Assembly (NCBI GenBank): GCA_963766505.1
Contig: CAVYAL010000009.1
Coordinates: 115,128-179,127, forward strand
Direction of reading: 5' to 3'
DNA from: DATIRA01 sp963766505
GTDB taxonomy: Bacteria > Pseudomonadota > Gammaproteobacteria > Steroidobacterales > Steroidobacteraceae
DNA: 64,000 nucleotides
Below are positions 30,717-40,089 of the stretch, one piece after another (position 1 is the stretch's first letter; every line of letters starts with the position of its first letter). Made by a program: the position numbers and the translations under genes. The notes below the pieces were generated by a model, which saw only the letters and a list, made by a program, of their open reading frames with translations, was not told the DNA's origin and ran no database searches.

Positions 30717-30791
30717 GGGCGGTTAGCTCAGCGGTAGAGCACTGCTTTCACACGGCAGGGGTCGATGGTTCGATCCCATCACCGCCCACCA
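30717..30791 (+). tRNA. tRNA-Val(CAC)
   Basis: 75 bases with acceptor stem GGGCGGT/ACCGCCC and encoded CCA. Anticodon stem CTGCT/GGCAG encloses loop TTCACAC, anticodon CAC (reads GTG). The T arm GATGG-TTCGATC-CCATC is canonical. gltX starts 49 bases downstream. Confidence 0.95.
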
Positions 30792-30840
30792 GTCCTCTAC
30801 GCCGGCCAGCCAGCCGGCGTAGTCATTTTTGGAATCCCTC

Positions 30841-32248
30841 ATGACAGTCCGCACGCGTTTCGCTCCGAGCCCGACCGGCATGCTGCACATCGGCGGCGTT
30901 CGAACGGCGCTCTTCTGCTGGCTCTATGCTCGCCACCATGGCGGGCAGTTCATCCTGCGGGTCGAGGACACCGACCGCGAGCGTTCGACGCCGGAAGCGC
31001 TGCAGGCGATCCTCGACGGGATGCAGTGGCTCGGGCTCGACCATGACGAGGGGCCCTTCTACCAGTCGCAGCGGATGGATCGCTACGGCGAGGTGATCGA
31101 GCAGTTCCTGCGCGAGGGCAAGGCCTACCACTGCTACTGCAGCAAGGAAGAGCTCGAGGAAATGCGCGCCGGGCAACTCTCGCGCAAGGAGAAGCCCCGC
31201 TACGACGGACGCTGCAGGAATCGCAGCGAGCCGCGCCCGGGCGTGACTCCGGTCGTCCGCTTCCGCAGCCCGCAGACGGGGCAGGTCGTCGTGGACGACG
31301 TCGTGCACGGCCCGATCACGTTCGACAATGCCGAGCTCGACGACCTGATCATCGCGCGGTCCGACGGTTCGCCGACCTACAACTTCTGCGTCGTCGTGGA
31401 CGACTACGACATGCGCATCACGCACGTGATCCGCGGCGACGACCACATCAACAACACGCCGCGCCAGGTCAACATGCTGCGCGCGCTGGGCGTTGAGCCG
31501 CCGGTGTACGCGCACGTGCCGATGATCCTCGGGCCCGACGGGGCCAAGCTCTCCAAGCGCCACGGTGCCGTCAGCGTGCTGCAGTACCGCGACGAGGGCT
31601 TCCTGCCCGAGGGGTTGCTCAACTACCTCGGCCGGCTCGGCTGGTCACATGGCGACCAGGAGATCTTCAGCCTCGAGGAGATGGTGCGGCTCTTCGATAT
31701 CGAGGACGTGAACAAGTCCGCCTCGGCGCTGAACCCCGACAAGATGCTCTGGACCAACCAGCAGCACATCCTGCGCTCGAGCCCGGAGCATCTGGCGGGG
31801 CATCTCGCACCGCAGCTCGAGGCGCTGGGCGTTCCCGCAGCCGACGATGCCAGGCTCGCGGCCGTCGCCAGCGCCCAGCAGGAGCGCGCGAAGACGCTGC
31901 GCGAGATGGCCGAGAACAGCCTGTTCTTTTTCCGGGAGCCGGCTGGCTATGACGATAAGGCGGCGAAGAAGAACCTGACGCCCGAGACGGCCCCACTGCT
32001 CGAAGGCAGTGCGCGACCGGCTCGCCGCGCTCTCCGGGTGGCGTGCCACGGACATCCACACGGCCATCCAGGCCGTCGCGGAAGAGCAGGGCGTCGGCAT
32101 GGGCCGGGTCGCCCAGCCGGTGCGCGTCGCGGTCTCCGGCGGTTCCGTGTCCCCGCCGATCGACGTCACGCTCGAGATCCTGGGCCGGGAGACCACGCTG
32201 CAGCGCATCGACCGGGCGGTCGAATACGCGAAGGGGCCCGTGGGCTAA
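30841..32248 (+). CDS. gltX: Glutamyl-tRNA synthetase, one frameshift near the 3' end
   Basis: Class I aminoacyl-tRNA synthetase charging tRNA-Glu, about 468 residues. HIGH-type motif in RFAPSPTGMLHIGG, KMSKS-type motif KLSKRHG near residue 237, and CYCSKEELEEMR. It belongs to the E. coli GltX-type. As written the frame breaks near 32008; dropping one base joins it to VRDRLAALSGWRATDIHTAI and a stop at 32246-32248. Since gltX is essential, the break is very unlikely to be real. It is followed by family A and B repeats and then by the convergent tRNA-Glu gene, its own substrate. Confidence 0.93.
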
Positions 32249-32249
32249 G

Positions 32250-32338
32250 AGCCCTCACCCCAGCGTAAAGGGGACAGATTTATTAAGTGCATAAAGGGGA
32301 CAGATTTATTTGCTGGGCAAATAAATCTGTCCCCTTTA
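32250..32338. repeat. Truncated family A unit joined to a family B inverted pair
   Basis: A family A start (GAGCCCTCACCCCAG, 32250-32264) is cut off after 15 bases and runs directly into family B units: TAAAGGGGACAGATTTATT (32266), a second direct copy (about 32292) and an inverted copy CAAATAAATCTGTCCCC (32318-32338). It looks like insertion of B into A or recombination between the two families. It separates gltX from tRNA-Glu. Confidence 0.8.
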
Positions 32339-32347
32339 GGGAGAAAG

Positions 32348-32423
32348 TGGCGTCCCCACGGGGATTCGAACCCCGGTCGCAACCGTGAAAGGGTTGTGTC
32401 CTAGGCCTCTAGACGATGGGGAC
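32348..32423 (-). tRNA. tRNA-Glu(TTC)
   Basis: 76 bases on the minus strand including an encoded CCA. Acceptor stem GTCCCCA/TGGGGAC, anticodon loop CTTTCAC with anticodon TTC, T arm CGGGG-TTCGAAT-CCCCG. Convergent with gltX, separated by about 100 bases. Confidence 0.95.
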
Positions 32424-32435
32424 GCGAAAGAAATC

Positions 32436-32511
32436 TGGTGGAGCCAGACGGGATCGAACCGACGACCTCCTGCATGCCATGCAGGCGCTCTCCCAGCTGA
32501 GCTATGGCCCC
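32436..32511 (-). tRNA. tRNA-Ala(GGC)
   Basis: 76 bases on the minus strand with encoded CCA. Acceptor GGGGCCA/TGGCTCC (one G-T pair), anticodon stem CCTGC/GCAGG with loop ATGGCAT, anticodon GGC. It is transcribed leftward, 12 bases before tRNA-Glu, so the two probably share one transcript. Confidence 0.95.
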
Positions 32512-32645
32512 ACGAAAGGCGCCGAATTGTGGTGTAGCGGCTCGCGCTTGTCAATTTCGCCCGCCGCCGAATGCCTGTCGGGATTCCTTACATTTAACAA
32601 TGCCCGAATGGCCTAACTCATTGATTTATAGTGCGACTGTCGGGT

Positions 32646-32661
32646 TGGCCCGATGCTTGCA
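32646..32661 (+). promoter_or_regulatory. Sigma-54 (-24/-12) promoter candidate for the PEP-CTERM gene
   Basis: TTGGCCCGATGCTTGCA has GG (32647-32648) and GC (32659-32660) exactly 10 bases apart and matches TGGC-N8-TTGC. It lies about 80 bases before the ATG of the PEP-CTERM protein. PEP-CTERM genes in other exosortase A species are preceded by sigma-54 sites activated by PrsR, whose gene is at 40090. By chance a TGGC-N8-TTGC match is expected a few times in a window of this size and composition, so context carries the call. Confidence 0.6.
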
Positions 32662-32742
32662 GGTATATGGGCAGGGGTAGGATACCTTCAACAACTGCAC
32701 CGGGAGGACGGGAACGGTGTGGCGGAGTAGGATAGGAACGAG

Positions 32743-33415
32743 ATGAACAAAGCGATTCGATTTTCACTGCCGCTGTTCTCGGTCGCCGCCGTGACCTGCC
32801 TCGGCGTCGAGGCTTCTGCGGCCGTGTCGACGAAGGTCGACCCGCGACCGTTGTGGGACCGGTTGGCAACCTGAACCAGTTCTATACGCCCTACCAGTAC
32901 AACTACCAGTCCGACGACCTGAACGCCAGGATCGCCGCGCTGCGCGCCGGGCGAAACTGGGGTCAGCCGGCCGCGCCGGTCCAGCAGCCGACGGCACCGG
33001 CCGCGCCCGCACCGACCTGCACGCCTGCCGGGTCTGCGTCCACGACGGGTGCAGCGACTCAGGGCTCGTCGGCGGTTTCCGCACCGGTTGTTCAGCAGAC
33101 GCCGGACTACATGATTCCGACCCACCTCAGTCCGGAGCTTCAGCACCGGATCCTCGACGCTGCGCATGCGCAGCAGCCGCTGGTCGGCACCGGCACCGGT
33201 CGTGGCCGCCCCCGCGCCCGGCGCCCGCCCAGGTTCTGCCGCCGTGCCCGGACACTGTCGACGACTACGGGTGCTCCGATCCGTTCGCCGGGTCGCTGCC
33301 GGGCATCGGGCCGACGATTGATCCCATGCCGACGGTTCCCGAGCCGGGCACGCTCGGACTGCTCGGACTTGGCCTGGCCGGTCTGGGCCTGAGCCGCCGC
33401 AAGCGGAAGGCCTGA
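32743..33415 (+). CDS. PEP-CTERM sorting-domain protein, frameshifted
   Basis: Predicted exosortase A substrate, about 220 residues if repaired. Signal peptide from the ATG at 32743 (FSLPLFSVAAVTCLGVEASA). The middle is Gln/Pro/Ala-rich (PVQQPTAPAAPAPTC) and low complexity. The C terminus is a textbook PEP-CTERM signal: PEP at 33338, hydrophobic GTLGLLGLGLAGLGL, then SRRKRKA and stop. Breaks lie near 32850 and 33205. Before the anchor there is a Cys pair (PCPDTVDDYGC). It has a sigma-54-like promoter, a hairpin terminator and stands first in the exosortase region. The protein is expected to be cleaved and anchored by XrtA (56494). Confidence 0.8.
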
Positions 33416-33446
33416 ACCCCAACTTCAGGACTCATCGTCGTTTGCC

Positions 33447-33476
33447 TGACGACGCCCCGCTTGCGGGGCGTCGTCA
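33447..33476. terminator. Hairpin terminator after the PEP-CTERM gene
   Basis: A perfect 13-base-arm hairpin (TGACGACGCCCCG/CGGGGCGTCGTCA, loop CTTG) starts 32 bases after the PEP-CTERM stop. The T-tract is short (ATTTC), so termination may be partial or factor-assisted. Confidence 0.7.
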
Positions 33477-33712
33477 TTTCTGGCGTCCGTCCAGCATCGG
33501 TTTTACATAATTGCGAACGCTGTCACAGGGACGACGTCCGGCCGCCGCTAGACTTGCCGCCGAGTGAAGCCGAGGTCGTCTGCTTCGCTGTATTGTTCTC
33601 GCAAGTGACGGCGATAGCTGAAAAAATAAGCAAATGCCAAAGAACGTCGCCGACCGCAGACGCGTCACCTGCGCGCGTCCGTGCTGGTCGGTTCCAGTGC
33701 TGAAGTAGCGCC

Positions 33713-35110
33713 GTGTCGATACGACTTTTCAGGATGTACTTGAAGCTGCCAGTCGTGCTGCTGGCAATGATCGAGACGTCGCTGCTGTTTTTCGCGCCGT
33801 ATTTCGCCGCAGCGATCCGTTTCGCCGGCGATCTGCACAGGGGCGTGCCGCCGAGCGGCGCGTTCTGGCCCACTGCGGCGCTGTTTGCGCTCTTCGGCGT
33901 CGTCTCGCTGTTTGCCGTGGGCCTGTATTCGACCCGGCAGCGCGTCGGCTTCGGCGGCATGGCGGTCCGCATCAGCGCGGCGATGGTGAACGCGGCGGCC
34001 CTGTCCGCCTTCGTCTATTACGCCGCTCCGAGCGTCAGCCTCGGGCGCGTGCTGCTCGCGCTCACGGTGGGCATCGCGATCCTGTCGCTGATCGCGACCC
34101 GGCTGCTGTTCGAACGCATCGTCGACCAGGAGCTGTTCCGCCGGCGAGTGCTCGTTTATGGTGCCGGAAATCGCGCGCGCAGCATCCTCGAGCTGCGACG
34201 CCGCTCCGATACCCGCGGATTCCGGATCGTCGGCTTCATCGCCACGGAAGGGGACGAGATCTCGGCTCCGGCCGACCGCCTGATCGAGCGTCCGGCCGAC
34301 CTGCATCGCTGGGCGCTGGAGAACCAGCTCGACGAGATCGTCATGGCGATGGACGACCGTCGCCGCGGCTTCCCGGTTCACGAGCTGCTCGAATGTCGCC
34401 TCGCCGGCATCGAGATCCAGGACCTCCCGACCTTCCTCGAGCGCGAGACCGGCAAGGTGCGACTCGACGTGCTGAACCCCAGCTGGATCATCTTCGGCGA
34501 GGGCTTCCGCGCATCGCCGGTACAGCGCGTGCTCGAGCGCGGCTTCGATGTCGCGGCGAGCAGCGCGCTGCTGCTGCTGGCCTCGCCGCTGATGCTGCTG
34601 GCGATGCTGGCGATCAAGCTGGAGGACGGCTTCTCCGCGCCGGTCTTCTACCGTCAGCGACGCGTCGGCCGCTACGGCGAAGACTTCGACGTGCTGAAAT
34701 TCCGCAGCATGAGCGTCGACGCCGAGCAGGGCGAAGCGGTCTGGGCGACCAAGAACGATCCGCGCGTCACGCGCGTCGGCGGCATCATGCGCAAGACCCG
34801 GATCGACGAGCTGCCGCAGCTGATCAACGTGCTGCGCGGCCAGATGAGCTTCGTCGGTCCGCGGCCCGAGCGCCCGGAGTTCGTGCACCAGCTCGAGGAG
34901 CGGATCCCCTACTACAGCGAGCGACACACCGTGAAGCCCGGCATCACCGGCTGGGCGCAGCTCTGCTATCCGTACGGCTCCTCCGAGAAGGACGCGATCG
35001 AGAAGCTGCAGTACGACCTGTACTACGTCAAGAACCGCAGCCTGCTCTTCGACCTCGCGATCCTGGTGCAGACCGTGGAGGTCGTGTTGTGGGGGAAGGG
35101 GGCCAGGTAG
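33713..35110 (+). CDS. Exosortase A-associated polyprenyl-phosphate sugar transferase (EpsB-like)
   Basis: Initiating glycosyltransferase that loads the first sugar-1-phosphate onto undecaprenyl phosphate at the inner membrane. 465 residues from GTG 33713. Four to five N-terminal helices, a nucleotide-binding-like central region (RRVLVYGAGNRARSILEL), another helix (ASSALLLLASPLMLLAML), and the C-terminal bacterial sugar transferase domain with KLEDGFSAPVFYRQRRVG, DVLKFRSMSVDAE and the DELPQLINVL / GPRPERPEF blocks. It matches the sugar transferase type that accompanies exosortase A. The roughly 230 bases upstream (33480-33712) contain no gene I can support. Confidence 0.9.
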   Translation: MSIRLFRMYLKLPVVLLAMIETSLLFFAPYFAAAIRFAGDLHRGVPPSGAFWPTAALFALFGVVSLFAVGLYSTRQRVGFGGMAVRISAAMVNAAALSAFVYYAAPSVSLGRVLLALTVGIAILSLIATRLLFERIVDQELFRRRVLVYGAGNRARSILELRRRSDTRGFRIVGFIATEGDEISAPADRLIERPADLHRWALENQLDEIVMAMDDRRRGFPVHELLECRLAGIEIQDLPTFLERETGKVRLDVLNPSWIIFGEGFRASPVQRVLERGFDVAASSALLLLASPLMLLAMLAIKLEDGFSAPVFYRQRRVGRYGEDFDVLKFRSMSVDAEQGEAVWATKNDPRVTRVGGIMRKTRIDELPQLINVLRGQMSFVGPRPERPEFVHQLEERIPYYSERHTVKPGITGWAQLCYPYGSSEKDAIEKLQYDLYYVKNRSLLFDLAILVQTVEVVLWGKGAR

Positions 35111-35250
35111 GGAGTAGGGGATAGTGGACTAGCGGATAGTAGCCAGAGCGCAAGGTTACTAGATTGCGAGCCTCCAGTCACGGCACTACCTCGCTATTCA
35201 CTAGTGCACTATCCGCTAGTGCCTATCCCGCTATCCCCTATCCGCTTCCT
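35107..35250. repeat. Family C repeats in inverted arrangement ahead of prsK
   Basis: Forward-type units (GGGGATAGTGGACTAGCGGATAG, split over 35113-35139) are followed, after about 55 bases, by the complementary type (CTATTCACTAGTGCACTATC and CTATCCGCTAG..., 35195-35248). The two halves can pair. The end CTATCCGCTTCCTC abuts the prsK ATG at 35252, leaving no Shine-Dalgarno sequence. No gene fits in this stretch. Confidence 0.75.
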
Positions 35251-35251
35251 C

Positions 35252-37388
35252 ATGCTGACTCCAGGCTTCATCTCCTACGGCCTCTCGGCAATCGGCTTCC
35301 TGCTGCTGACGCTGCTGCTTGCAGTCAGCTGGGAGGGCCGGGCGCAGGGCGTGCGGCTGATCATTGCCTGCGGCGTGACGGCGCTCTGGGCGTGCGTTGC
35401 TTGCGTTCGGCTCGCGGTCCGCGGCGCTGTCGGTCCCGGTCGTGATCCTGGCCGAGTTCCTGCGCTACGGCGCATGGTTCGTCGTGCTGACGGGACTCAC
35501 GAAGTCCGCCGGCGTCGCGCCGAACGTCTCGCGCGCCGTGCACGTGATCTGGATCGGCGGCGCGGCGCTCGCTCGTCGCGACGCCGGCGCTGATCCGCCT
35601 CGGCTGGCCCGTGCCGGACGCGCGGGCCGTGCTCGCGAACGCCGGGCTCGTGATGTCGCTGCTCGGGTTGATCCTGCTCGAGCAGATCTATCGCAACTCG
35701 CGCGAGAGACGGGCGCTATGCGCTCAAGTTCCTGGTGATCGCGCTCGGGCTGATGTTCGTCTACGACCTGTTCCTGTATTCGCAGGCGCAGCTGCTGAAG
35801 GGGATCGAGCCCGTCGTCCTGGGATGCGCGCGGCCTCGTCACGGTGCTGATGGTGCCGTTGCTCGCGATCGCGGCGCGCCGCAATCCGCAGTGGTCGCTG
35901 AACGTCTTCGTCTCGCGGCACGTCGTCTTCTACACGACGACGTTCATGGCCGTCGGCGCCTACCTGCTGCTGATGGCCTTCGGCGGCTACGCGATCCGGC
36001 TCTACGGCGGCACCTGGGGCCGCGCGGCGCAGCTCGTGTTCTTCGCCGGGGCGGGCATCGTGCTGCTCGTGCTGCTCGCGTCCGCGAACCTGCGGCGACG
36101 CCTCAGGGTGTTCCTGAACAAGCATTTCTACCGCAACAAGTACGACTACCGCATCGAGTGGCTGCGCTTCATCCAGACGCTGTCGACGCCGGAGGAGGGC
36201 GAGGACACGCGCGACAACGCGGTGCGCGCGGTGGCCCAGATCATCGGCAGTCCCGGCGGCGTGCTGTTCCTCGCGGGCGAGGACGGCGAGCAGTACAAGG
36301 CCACGGCCTCCTGGCCGCCGCAGGACTTCGAGCTGCGGCACTTCGATGCGATCCCGGCGGAGGATGAGCTGGTCGACTTCCTCGCGCGCCACCAGTGGGT
36401 GATCGATCTCAACGAGCTGCGCGCGACGCCGGACGCCTACCAGAACATCCCGGTGCCGGAGATGCTCGCCGGGCGCGGCCGCTTCCGGCTGATCGTGCCG
36501 CTGGTGCTGGGCGAGGAGTTCATCGGGCTGATGGCGCTCGCGGACCCGCCGCCGCCGTTCAAGCCGAACTACGAGGACCGCGACCTGCTGAAGACGGTGG
36601 GCCGCCACGTCGCCGTGCACGTGGCGCAGTACGAGGCCGACCGCAAGCTGGCCGAGAGTCGCCAGTTCGAGGCGTACCACCGTCTGACGGCCTTCGTGAT
36701 GCACGACCTGAAGAACCTCGCCGCGCAGCTCTCGTTGATCGTCTCGAATGCCGAGCGGCACAAGCGCAACCCGGAGTTCATCGACGACGCGATCGGCACG
36801 ATCGCGAACTCGACCGAGCGGATGCAGCGACTGATAGCACAGCTGCAGCGGCGCGAGGTCAAAGGGGGCTTGAGGCGGGTATCGCTCGCCGAGGTGGCCC
36901 GCCAGGCGAGCCGGCGCTGCGTCACGCGCGAGCCGCTGCCGGTCTGCGGCGCCTGCGACGAGCAGGCCTCGGTCGAGGCCGATCCCGAGCGGCTCGCGAT
37001 GATCGTCGAGCACGTGATCCGCAACGCCCAGGAGGCGACGCCTGCTGACGGCGAAGTGGTCGTTACGGTCGCGATCGACGGCGGGCCCGGCAGCGAGGCA
37101 GCGGCGCCGATCGGCGAGACGAACCGTCTGCGGGTGCCGACGGCCTGCCTGACCGTCACCGACAACGGCGCCGGGATGTCGCGCGAGTTCATCCAGGATC
37201 GGCTGTTCAAGCCCTTCGACACGACCAAGGGCAGCAAGGGCATGGGAATCGGCGCCTACCAGGTCCGCGAGTACCTTATGTCAATCGGCGGACGCGTGGA
37301 CGTGCAGAGCGAAGAGGGCCGCGGCACGCGTTTTTCGCTGAGATTTCCGATTCCCGAGTCCCAGCTCAGCGATCCGCAGGACCTGTGA
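35252..37388 (+). CDS. prsK: Exosortase system sensor histidine kinase PrsK, four frameshifts
   Basis: Membrane histidine kinase that phosphorylates PrsR. About 710 residues if repaired. Seven to eight N-terminal membrane segments in pieces (SAIGFLLLTLLLAVSWEG, SVPVVILAEFLRYGAWFVVL, ALKFLVIALGLMFVYDLFL, VVFYTTTFMAVGAYLLLMAF), a GAF-like domain around 36170-36650, then the kinase core with phospho-acceptor His in FVMHDLKNLAAQLS, N box HVIRNAQEAT, and G boxes TDNGAGMS and GSKGMGIGAYQVREYL. The breaks near 35395, 35573, 35717 and 35833 are each repaired by removing one base; all fall in the membrane part. It precedes the riboswitch-controlled gene and PrsR. Confidence 0.88.
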
Positions 37389-37454
37389 ACCGCGTCCTCG
37401 CGGACCGGTTCGCGCTTGCTCGATACTCCCTCCCGACGAAGTTTTCAGTAGTCC

Positions 37455-37540
37455 TGAAAAAGGCAAACCCGCCGAAAGGCGGGGACGCAAAGCCTCCGGT
37501 CCTCGGGCTCGTGCCCAGGATAGCGGGGTTGCCAGAGACG
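37455..37540 (+). ncRNA. Cyclic-di-GMP-I (GEMM-I) riboswitch
   Basis: Matches the GEMM-I class nearly base for base in conserved parts: AAAGGCAAACC, stem CGCC with GAAA tetraloop, GGGACGCAAAGCCTCCGG, a variable P3 hairpin (CCTCGGGCTCGTGCCCAGG), then ATAGCGGGGTTGCC. The tetraloop and its receptor pairing, the GACGCAAAGCC block and the GGTTGCC closing strand are all in place. It lies 107 bases ahead of the ATG of the Ig-repeat lipoprotein. No T-tract terminator follows, so control is probably at translation initiation or by RNA folding around the ribosome site. Confidence 0.93.
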
Positions 37541-37646
37541 GAGAGCAGCAGCCGGCCGCTACGCCGACTCGCCCGCCACCCGCTCCCGCAACCGCTATCC
37601 GCGAACCGGAACCGAGAGGCCACCGAGTTGAGCTGGAGTGGCGAAC

Positions 37647-39804
37647 ATGCGGAAACGGACGATGGGCAAGCTGGCGACGATCCTGGTCATGGGTCTTGCG
37701 CTGGCGGGGTGCTTCGATTCCGGTTCAGGTGACGAGGAGGGCAGCGGCAGCCTGAAGAGCACGCTGAACAACCCGCCCATCCTCGCGGGCGTACCGGCCA
37801 CCGGCGTCACCGCCGGCGAGGCCTACGTGTTCCAGCCGACCGCCTCCGATCCCGATGGCCAGGCGATCGTGTTCAGCATCAGGAACCGGCCGCGCTGGGC
37901 CAGCTTCGATGCGGGCACCGGGCGCCTCTCCGGCGTGCCCACGCTCGATGACCTCGGCAACTACCCCGGCATCGTGATCGCCGCGAGCGACGGCGACGAC
38001 GGCCAGCGAGCTCGAGGAGTTCGCGATCACGGTCAAGGCGCCTTCGGGACAGCAGCTGCCGAATACGACGCCGACGATCACCGGCAGCCCGGCCACGATG
38101 GCCTACGTCGGCGCCGAGTACCTGTTCACGCCGGCTGCAACGGACCGCGACGGGCAGCCGCTCACGTTCTCGATCACGAACAAGCCGGCCTGGGTCAGCT
38201 TCGACGAGGCCAGCGGCACGATCACGGGCACGCCTGCTGTCGCCGACCTCGGTGTCCACGTCGAGATCGTCATCTCGGTCACGGACGGCATCGAGTACGC
38301 CTTCCTGCCCGTGTTCTCGATCGAAGTGGTGCCGGAGCAGCCTCCGCCCGGCGGTGGCCTCGCACCGACGATTTCAGGCTCGCCGCCGACCAGCGTCCAG
38401 ACCGGCCAGCGTTATTCGTTCCGGCCCACGGCCTCCGACCCGGAGGGCCAGCCGCTCAGCTTCGCCGTCGCGAACAAGCCCGCGTGGGCGAGCTTCGATG
38501 CGGCGACAGGCGAGTTGTACGGAACGCCGTCGGCCGACGACGTCGGCACCCACTCGGGCGTGTCGATCTCGGTGTCGGACGGCGTGCGCTCGAGCACGCT
38601 GCCGGCCTTTGCGATCAACGTCTCCGACTCCGCGAACGCGCCGCCCGTGATCTCGGGCTCGCCGGCGACGGTCGTCTCGGTCGGGACGAGCTACGTCTTC
38701 GAGCCCGACGCCTCGGACCCCGACGGCGACCCGATCACCTTCGTCGCGACCAACAAGCCGTCGTGGATGAACTTCGACACGCGGACCGGTCGCCTCTCCG
38801 GCGTTGCGACCGAGTCCGTCGTCGGCACCTACGATGACATCCGCATCATCGCCTCGGACGGCAAGGCGGCCTCCTCGCTGCCGAAGTTCTCGCTGATGGT
38901 GACGACCGACCCGGTGCCGCCACCGCCACCGCCCCCGCCGCCCGCCGCCGCCGCCTCCGCCGCCACCGCCCCCGCCGCCGCCGGCAACAGCGCGCCGTCG
39001 ATCAGCGGTACTCCGGCGACCGCGGTGAACGAGGGCCAGGCCTACAGCTTCCAGCCGACGGCCAGCGATCCGGACGGCGACGCGCTCACGTTCTCGGTCT
39101 CCGGAGCGCCGACCTGGGCCATCTTCAACGCCGGTACGGGTCGGCTGAGCGGCACGCCGCCGAAGGGAGCAGCCGGCAGCTATCCCGGCATCTCGATCAG
39201 CGTGTCCGACGGCGCGGCCACCGCGACGCTGCCGGCCTTCTCGATCACGGTGAACGTGCCCGCCAATTCGGCGCCGACGATCTCCGGAACGCCGGTGACC
39301 ACCGTGCAGGCCGGGCAGCCGTACAGCTTCCAGCCCTCGGCATCGGATGACGACAGCGCCACGCTGCGCTTCGGCATCGCCGGCAAGCCGGCCTGGGCGA
39401 GCTTCGACGAGACGACGGGTCGCCTCTGGGGCACGCCGGTCGAGGCCGACATCGGTACGCACACCAACATCGTGATTTCGGTGTCCGACGGCGTGAGCTC
39501 CGCGAGCCTGCCGTCGTTCAGCATCACCGTCACCGGCATCGTCCGCGGCTCGGCCGAACTCTCGTGGACCGCCCCGACCCAGAACGAGGACGGCTCCGCG
39601 CTCACGAACCTCGCCGGCTACAAGGTCCGCTACGGCACTTCGGCCGCCGATCTCGACACCGTACTCGACGTCCCCGGCGCCAGCACGACCGACATCGTGA
39701 TCGAGGACCTCACCGCCGGGACCTGGTACTTCACGGTGGCGTCCTACACCAATACCGGCGTGCAGAGCGCGCCCGCCGGGCCGGTGTACAAGACGATTCA
39801 GTGA
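37647..39804 (+). CDS. Lipoprotein with six Ig-like (He_PIG/cadherin-type) repeats and a fibronectin III-like end, one frameshift
   Basis: Predicted adhesin-like surface lipoprotein, about 718 residues. Lipobox LALAGC with Cys22, then six repeats of about 90 residues, each opening like PTISGSPATxVxxGxxYxF and carrying ASDPDGxxLTFSxxNKPxWASFD and TGxLxGTP. A Pro-rich linker (about residues 425-450) separates repeats four and five. The C terminus is fibronectin III-like (LAGYKVRYGTSAADLDTVL). A break near 38002 is repaired by deleting one base. Its leader contains a c-di-GMP-I riboswitch, so synthesis should respond to biofilm signalling. It lies between prsK and prsR. ATG 37647 is preferred over the upstream GTG 37638 because of GGAG spacing. 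Confidence 0.85.
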
Positions 39805-39805
39805 A

Positions 39806-39990
39806 GGAAGCGGGACGGAAGCGGGGCGGAAGCGGGGCGGAAGCGGGTAGGGACTAGCGGATAGCGGGTAGTGAGAGGACGACCCTCACCCGGCCTCCGG
39901 CCACCCTCTCCCGCTTTGCGGGAGAGGGCCGGGGTGAGGGCCTTCTGGCCTATCCGCTACCCGCTAGTCCCTATCCGCTTCCTTCTCCCC
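39806..39990. repeat. Composite repeat: tandem GGAAGCGGGGC, inverted family C arms, family A core
   Basis: After the lipoprotein stop, four imperfect copies of an 11-base unit CGGAAGCGGGG (39814-39848) run into family C (GGGACTAGCGGATAGCGGG, 39849-39868). A family A palindrome follows (39882-39943). Then family C appears in inverse orientation (CTATCCGCTACCCGCTAG, 39951 on, ending CTATCCGCTTCC at 39985). The C arms are inverted copies of each other with few mismatches and enclose the A unit. No gene lies in this 285-base gap before prsR. Confidence 0.8.
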
Positions 39991-40089
39991 TGAACCCATT
40001 TCACAAAAAACAGTCCTATCTCCTTGTATCATCCGTGTTTGCCGACCCATGAGCCGGCGCGGGCCTGAGCCTGTGCCCACGGAGACCTG

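Noticed and set aside
33480..33712. Small open frames and a weak GG-N10-GC site ahead of the sugar transferase gene
   Set aside because: No conserved product, no ribosome site, and the -12 element (CCAGCA) is poor.
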